64,000 bases of DNA, from the NCBI RefSeq assembly GCF_000226975.2, contig NZ_CP019285.1:2666001-2730000 (forward strand). The letters run 5' to 3'. Below are positions 60,649 to 64,000 of this stretch, in pieces; position 1 is the first letter of the stretch; each line of letters opens with the position of its first letter. Position numbers and translations under genes: made by a program. The stretch is from Halobiforma lacisalsi AJ5. Its GTDB lineage: Archaea; Halobacteriota; Halobacteria; Halobacteriales; Natrialbaceae. A model generated the notes under the pieces. It was given only the letters and a program-made list of their open reading frames with translations, was not told the DNA's origin and searched no databases.

Positions 60649-61421
60649 GCTACCACCTCCTCGATCGACTCGGCAAGGTCGTCGACGTCGTCGACCACCT
60701 CGCCCTTCCGTTCGACGGGGTCGACGGTCTCCATGCCGCCGACGGAAGTCGGCGAAACCTCGAGGCCGACCTCGTCTTTGATCTCGAGATCCTCGGCGTC
60801 CCAGACCGTCGGCTCGAAGTCGTTTTCGCCGTAGATCTTGCGGTGCAGCGGCGCGGGCCGGGGCTCGAACTCGCCGTACGCGGCCGCGACGACGACCGGG
60901 AGATCCGCGGCGACGACCTCGTGGCCGCCTTCGACGTCCCGCCGGGCAACGAGCCGGTTCTCGTCGGGACGGGCGTCGACGGCCTCCGCGTAGGTGAGTT
61001 GTGCCCAGTCGTTGTGGGCCGCGATCCCCGGCGGCACCTGCCCCGTCGAGGAGTCGGTCGTCTCCTCGCCACAGACGACGACGTCCGCATCGAGGGCCTC
61101 GGCGGTCCGGGCCAGCGTGAGGCTCGTCGGCCAGGTGTCGCTGCCCCCGAACGCCCGATCGGAGACCAACACGGCGTCGTCACAGCCCATCGCGACGGCC
61201 TCCTCGAGGACGCTCGTGGCGTTCGGCGGCCCCATGCTCATCGCGATCACCTCGCCGCCGGCCTGATCGCGGATCCTGAAGGCGGCCTCGAGCGCCTCAC
61301 GGTCCGGCCCGTTCATGACGGCGGGGGCGCTCGCCCGGTCGAGCCGGCCCGTATCGGGGTCGATACCGACCTCGTCGGCGTCGGGAACCTGTTTGACCCC
61401 GACGACTATCGTCCATGACAT
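60645..61421 (-). CDS. fixA: electron-transfer flavoprotein beta subunit
   Basis: A 258-residue ETF-beta protein starting TIVVGVKQVPDADEVGIDPD, with VMNGPDREALEAAFRIRDQ and VVVCGEETTDSSTGQVPPGI, where the AMP- or FAD-binding loop lies. The last one, DSSTGQVPPGIAA, is the form seen in ETF groups that can hold a second FAD and bifurcate electrons, but this cannot be settled by eye. It is the first gene of the fix operon, with a promoter about 45 bp upstream. Confidence 0.92.
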   Translation of the reverse strand: MSWTIVVGVKQVPDADEVGIDPDTGRLDRASAPAVMNGPDREALEAAFRIRDQAGGEVIAMSMGPPNATSVLEEAVAMGCDDAVLVSDRAFGGSDTWPTSLTLARTAEALDADVVVCGEETTDSSTGQVPPGIAAHNDWAQLTYAEAVDARPDENRLVARRDVEGGHEVVAADLPVVVAAAYGEFEPRPAPLHRKIYGENDFEPTVWDAEDLEIKDEVGLEVSPTSVGGMETVDPVERKGEVVDDVDDLAESIEEVVA

Positions 61422-61460
61422 GGTATCACTACACCTGAGCCTTTGCGGGAGAAAGAGATA

Positions 61461-61468
61461 CTTTATAA
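61461..61468 (-). promoter_or_regulatory. TATA box of the fix operon
   Basis: Leftward the sequence reads ttataaag, about 42 bp before the fixA ATG, giving a short leader of roughly 15-20 nt. A second box, gatataaagatc, lies near 61,510-61,520 and may be an alternative promoter. Confidence 0.6.
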
Positions 61469-61561
61469 TGGCATTTCCAATCGTCCGGGAACTACCTTCA
61501 CTGTTCCAGATCTTTATATCGTCCCCGCCGTCGCGACGATCCGGCCGAGAACGCCGGTCGA

Positions 61562-62692
61562 TCACGCCGCCTGGCGGCTCGCGGCGTGGCGGCGGTTGAT
61601 CCGGCCGACGAGATCCGCCACGGCGGTCGCCACCGCTCGAGTGGACCGGTTCTCGGACTCGTCCGCCAGGGGGCGCTCCGCCGATGGGGGCAGTCGATCG
61701 TCCGACGTCGATCCCTCGCGGCCCCCGTCGTCTTCCGGAGCGGCCGCCCCGGGCGTGAGCGTGCCGAGGTACGGGCAGCCGAGATCTTCCTCGACGTCGG
61801 CGATGGTGTGGAACCGGTCACGGTCCCGGCCGCAGTCCGGTCCGTACGCCGGGGTGGGACCGGCACCGACCTGTCTCCGTTCCTCGAGGGCGCGCGGCGG
61901 ACCGCCGTCGTCGGCGGTCCCGATCGTGCCGATCACCGGAGTCGCCGAGTCGAGTTCCCGGGCCGCCGTCCGAACCGGCCCGAGGCCCTCGTCGACGGGC
62001 CCGACGGCGATCGTTCCCTGGATCGGCGTCTCGTTCAGTGCGACCTCGGGTAGGGCATCGATCGACGACGGCAGCACGACGAGCAGATAATCGATCGGCC
62101 CCCACTCCGCGCGCTCGAGCACGTGTGGCACGAGAAACTCCAGGACAGCGTCGGTCGCGGGCACCGTGCCCGGGTCGGGGACCAGCGATCCGAGTCTCAC
62201 CACCGGCACCCCGCGGGCCTCGGGCGGGACGAACTGGTCGTCGGAGACGTCGGGGGGTTCGACGCCGTCGAGCCAGCTCTCGACGGTCGGTTCGGGACGC
62301 AGGTCGAAGACGCCGACGCTGGCCCCGAGCCGTTCCAGTTCCATTGTCAGCGTCCCGACCGCCGGCCCTGGAGCGGCCTCGGGGACCGTCGTGCCGACCG
62401 CGACCGCGTTCCGGACCCCGGGGAGGGCATCGCTCCGGTCGGTGTCGGCGTACAGCCGGGGTGTAAGTCCCATCCCTCGGCACAGCGCCCGGATCTCGTC
62501 GCACATCTCCCACTCGGCGGGCGACAGCGGCGCGTTGAAGGCAAGCGAGACGAGCGCGTCGTCGCCCTCGACGGTCAGGTCGGTGACGAGGCCCAGCGAG
62601 ACGATGTCGTCGTCGAGGATGGGGTCCTCGACCGCCCGCAGGCGCTCGCGCAACTGCTCTCGAGTTCGTTGATCCGCTGGAGGTCGTGTCAT
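61562..62692 (-). CDS. Mrp/NBP35-like protein without a Walker A motif
   Basis: A 376-residue protein. Residues about 8-85 form a MIP18/DUF59-type domain (LRAVEDPILDDDIVSLGLVT), which in Mrp proteins precedes a P-loop ATPase. Here the ATPase part starts AVAVGTTVPEAAPGPAVGTL where GKGGVGKST should be, so Walker A is lost, though later strands (GASVGVFDLRPEPTVESW, IDYLLVVLPSSIDALPEVAL) keep the fold. It lacks the paired CxxC for an FeS cluster. Position just upstream of fixA on the same strand suggests a role in ETF or FeS assembly without ATP use; this is inference. Confidence 0.75.
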   Translation of the reverse strand: MTRPPADQRTREQLRERLRAVEDPILDDDIVSLGLVTDLTVEGDDALVSLAFNAPLSPAEWEMCDEIRALCRGMGLTPRLYADTDRSDALPGVRNAVAVGTTVPEAAPGPAVGTLTMELERLGASVGVFDLRPEPTVESWLDGVEPPDVSDDQFVPPEARGVPVVRLGSLVPDPGTVPATDAVLEFLVPHVLERAEWGPIDYLLVVLPSSIDALPEVALNETPIQGTIAVGPVDEGLGPVRTAARELDSATPVIGTIGTADDGGPPRALEERRQVGAGPTPAYGPDCGRDRDRFHTIADVEEDLGCPYLGTLTPGAAAPEDDGGREGSTSDDRLPPSAERPLADESENRSTRAVATAVADLVGRINRRHAASRQAA

Positions 62693-62859
62693 AGTATCCC
62701 GGACTCGGACTGCCCGTGATTGGTACTCCGACACACCCGGTCGAAAACCGGCGTCGCGATTCCCGGCCGATGAAATAGCGCATGGACACGTTCAGGTCGT
62801 CCCTCACAGATCAAGAACGATCCGGCTCTTATACTCGGTCGTCTCACGGATTCACGAGT

Positions 62860-63504
62860 ATGACCGTGGAATCCGCTCGTTCCGCTGCGAGACGGTCCGA
62901 CACTGACGCCGACCCCGGTGCCAGGCCGCTGCGCGCGATGCTCGAGGTGACGCCGGGAGAGACGACCTGTCCCGTCGCGTCGGCGGCCCCCAATGCGACC
63001 GCGGTCAAACGGAGCGTTTCCGCGGGCGACGTCTGTCACAGCGCGGTGACAGTCGAATCGGAGGGCGAGGAGGAAGCCGAGCACCGGTACGTCTCCGAGC
63101 GGATCGAAGGTGGCTGTTTCTGTGCGACCCTGTCTCGCTTCGACTGTGTATTCGACGTCGAGGGCGTCAGTGACGGGTCGTTACTCGTCTCCGTGATCGT
63201 CGAAGACCGCGAGACAATCGGCCGAATCGTCGACGCGCTCGAGCGCGACGCGACGGCAGTCCGGCTGCGCCGGCTCACCCAATCGCCGAACGAAGCGGAG
63301 ACGAGCCTCGAGATCGATACCACGAAGATCACCGAAAAGCAACGCGAGGCCGTCGAACTCGCCGTGGAACTGGGCTACTACGGCCGCCCGCGGGAGGCGA
63401 CGCTCGAGGATCTCGCCGACGAACTCGGCATCTCGAAGTCGGCGGTGTCACAGCGGCTTAACGCCGTCGAGACGACGCTCGTGCGTTCGTTCACCGATTC
63501 GTGA
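62860..63504 (+). CDS. NarO/DmsR-like HTH_10 regulator
   Basis: A 214-residue regulator and close relative of the one at 1,582. Cysteines C37, C59 and the set C86-F-C88-x7-C96 (CFCATLSRFDC) fit the C-xn-C-x-C-x7-C redox motif of NarO/DmsR. The HTH_10 domain is at about 160-212 ([30 protein letters not shown]). The ATG is preceded at about 30 bp by tcttatactcgg, giving a leaderless transcript. It may control the fix operon or the next gene, which is its paralogue. Confidence 0.85.
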   Translation: MTVESARSAARRSDTDADPGARPLRAMLEVTPGETTCPVASAAPNATAVKRSVSAGDVCHSAVTVESEGEEEAEHRYVSERIEGGCFCATLSRFDCVFDVEGVSDGSLLVSVIVEDRETIGRIVDALERDATAVRLRRLTQSPNEAETSLEIDTTKITEKQREAVELAVELGYYGRPREATLEDLADELGISKSAVSQRLNAVETTLVRSFTDS

Positions 63505-63594
63505 CGCCTCCACCTCCGTTCGGGACGACCGCGTTCCCATCGATTGGGGATTCGCCGTCGACCTTTATCAACAGCCCTCGAATGAACGGCTGTA

Positions 63595-64000
63595 ATGGCG
63601 CTACAGGAACCCGATCGTGAGTCCGAGTCGGCTTCCGCCCCGGATCCCTCGAGCTACGTTCGCGCCCAGTTCCGGATCGAGCCACATCCGGACGCGTACT
63701 GTTCCGTCCTGGACGCCGGCGAGCGCGAAGCCGAGATCGACCAGGACCTTCTCTGTCGAGACGGTGACTGTGGCGACGGCTGCGAGTGCCGATCCGAGGT
63801 GAGCGACCCGAGCAACGGCGGATCGCAGTACATCCGAACGGCGGTCACGGATCGCTGTATCTGTCCCGTCTTCCGGCGTCACGACTGTATCACGTCGATC
63901 GAGGGTATCGAGCGCGGCTCGCTACGGGTCTCGCTGACGACGCCGGACCGAACCGAACTCGAGCGGATCGTCGACGATCTCCGGGAAACCGGGGCGACTG
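63595..64000 (+). CDS. NarO/DmsR-like regulator, cut by the window end
   Basis: An incomplete gene: 135 residues are visible and the frame is still open at the last base. The N-terminal domain has many cysteines (C36, C54, C59, C63, C65) and the set C88-I-C90-x7-C98 (CICPVFRRHDC), the same motif as in the two paralogues here. The HTH_10 domain would lie beyond the window. A ctttatca box about 28 bp before the ATG implies a leaderless transcript. It follows its paralogue by 90 bp in tandem, which looks like an old duplication. Confidence 0.8.
   Translation, partial: MALQEPDRESESASAPDPSSYVRAQFRIEPHPDAYCSVLDAGEREAEIDQDLLCRDGDCGDGCECRSEVSDPSNGGSQYIRTAVTDRCICPVFRRHDCITSIEGIERGSLRVSLTTPDRTELERIVDDLRETGAT

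Overview
The window is high-GC DNA with strongly acidic predicted proteins, Tat lipoproteins of the RR...AGC type, leaderless TATA promoters, HTH_10 (Bat-type) regulators, amphi-Trp proteins, DUF5794/DUF6517-like proteins and a tRNA-Trp gene with a long box C/D-bearing intron. Together these point to a halophilic archaeon (class Halobacteria, perhaps Natrialbales; I cannot fix the genus). There are no rRNA genes, CRISPR arrays or intact insertion sequences.

Region 1 (about 1-21,000) is the most interesting. Two regulators (one NarO/DmsR-like with a CxC-x7-C motif) and a CcoI-like copper ATPase precede a divergent locus. Leftward runs a heme-copper reductase operon: a 49-aa membrane peptide, a CuA subunit II, a subunit I that lacks the active-site tyrosine, and, after a gap, a membrane protein. 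A Sco copper chaperone lies beside it. Rightward runs a secreted lipoprotein that fuses a CuA domain to a cytochrome d1 (NirS-type) propeller, two cytoplasmic NirF/NirN-like propellers (the second frameshifted), a NirJ-like radical SAM/SPASM protein, a glutamyl-tRNA reductase and a [2Fe-2S] ferredoxin. An ArsR-type regulator and a heme O synthase fusion follow. My reading is a self-contained nitrite-to-NO-to-N2O module: heme d1 is made by the NirJ/NirF-like proteins from siroheme-pathway intermediates, loaded into a CuA-d1 nitrite reductase that uses CuA instead of a cytochrome c domain, and NO is removed by the NOR-like heme-copper enzyme. Known haloarchaeal denitrifiers use copper NirK, so this would be an alternative.

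Region 2 (21,000-34,500) is mostly housekeeping: a broken GNAT gene, DHH phosphoesterase, Hsp20, a DJ-1 protein, small acidic proteins, an RNA-binding protein, a cation/proton antiporter, an SPFH protein, a frameshifted SagD-type YcaO protein, a cupin, IMP dehydrogenase, a DUF5794-like protein and intron-containing tRNA-Trp.

Region 3 (34,500-46,700) holds amphi-Trp proteins, a Bat-like regulator, an opsin homologue without the retinal-binding lysine, a zincin-like membrane protein, a chemoreceptor, an HTH-GNAT acetyltransferase, YchF, and a small Doc toxin insertion flanked by a 24-bp copy of the ychF 3' end.

Region 4 (46,700-64,000) is metabolic: a YVTN propeller, a benzoylformate-decarboxylase-like TPP enzyme, an FAD lactate/glycolate dehydrogenase, an NhaC antiporter, an F420-type oxidoreductase, an aminotransferase, the fixABCX electron-transfer operon with a P-loop-less Mrp-like protein, and two further NarO/DmsR-like regulators, the last cut by the window end.

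Four apparent single-base indels break three otherwise well-conserved genes, so some frameshifts may be sequencing errors.
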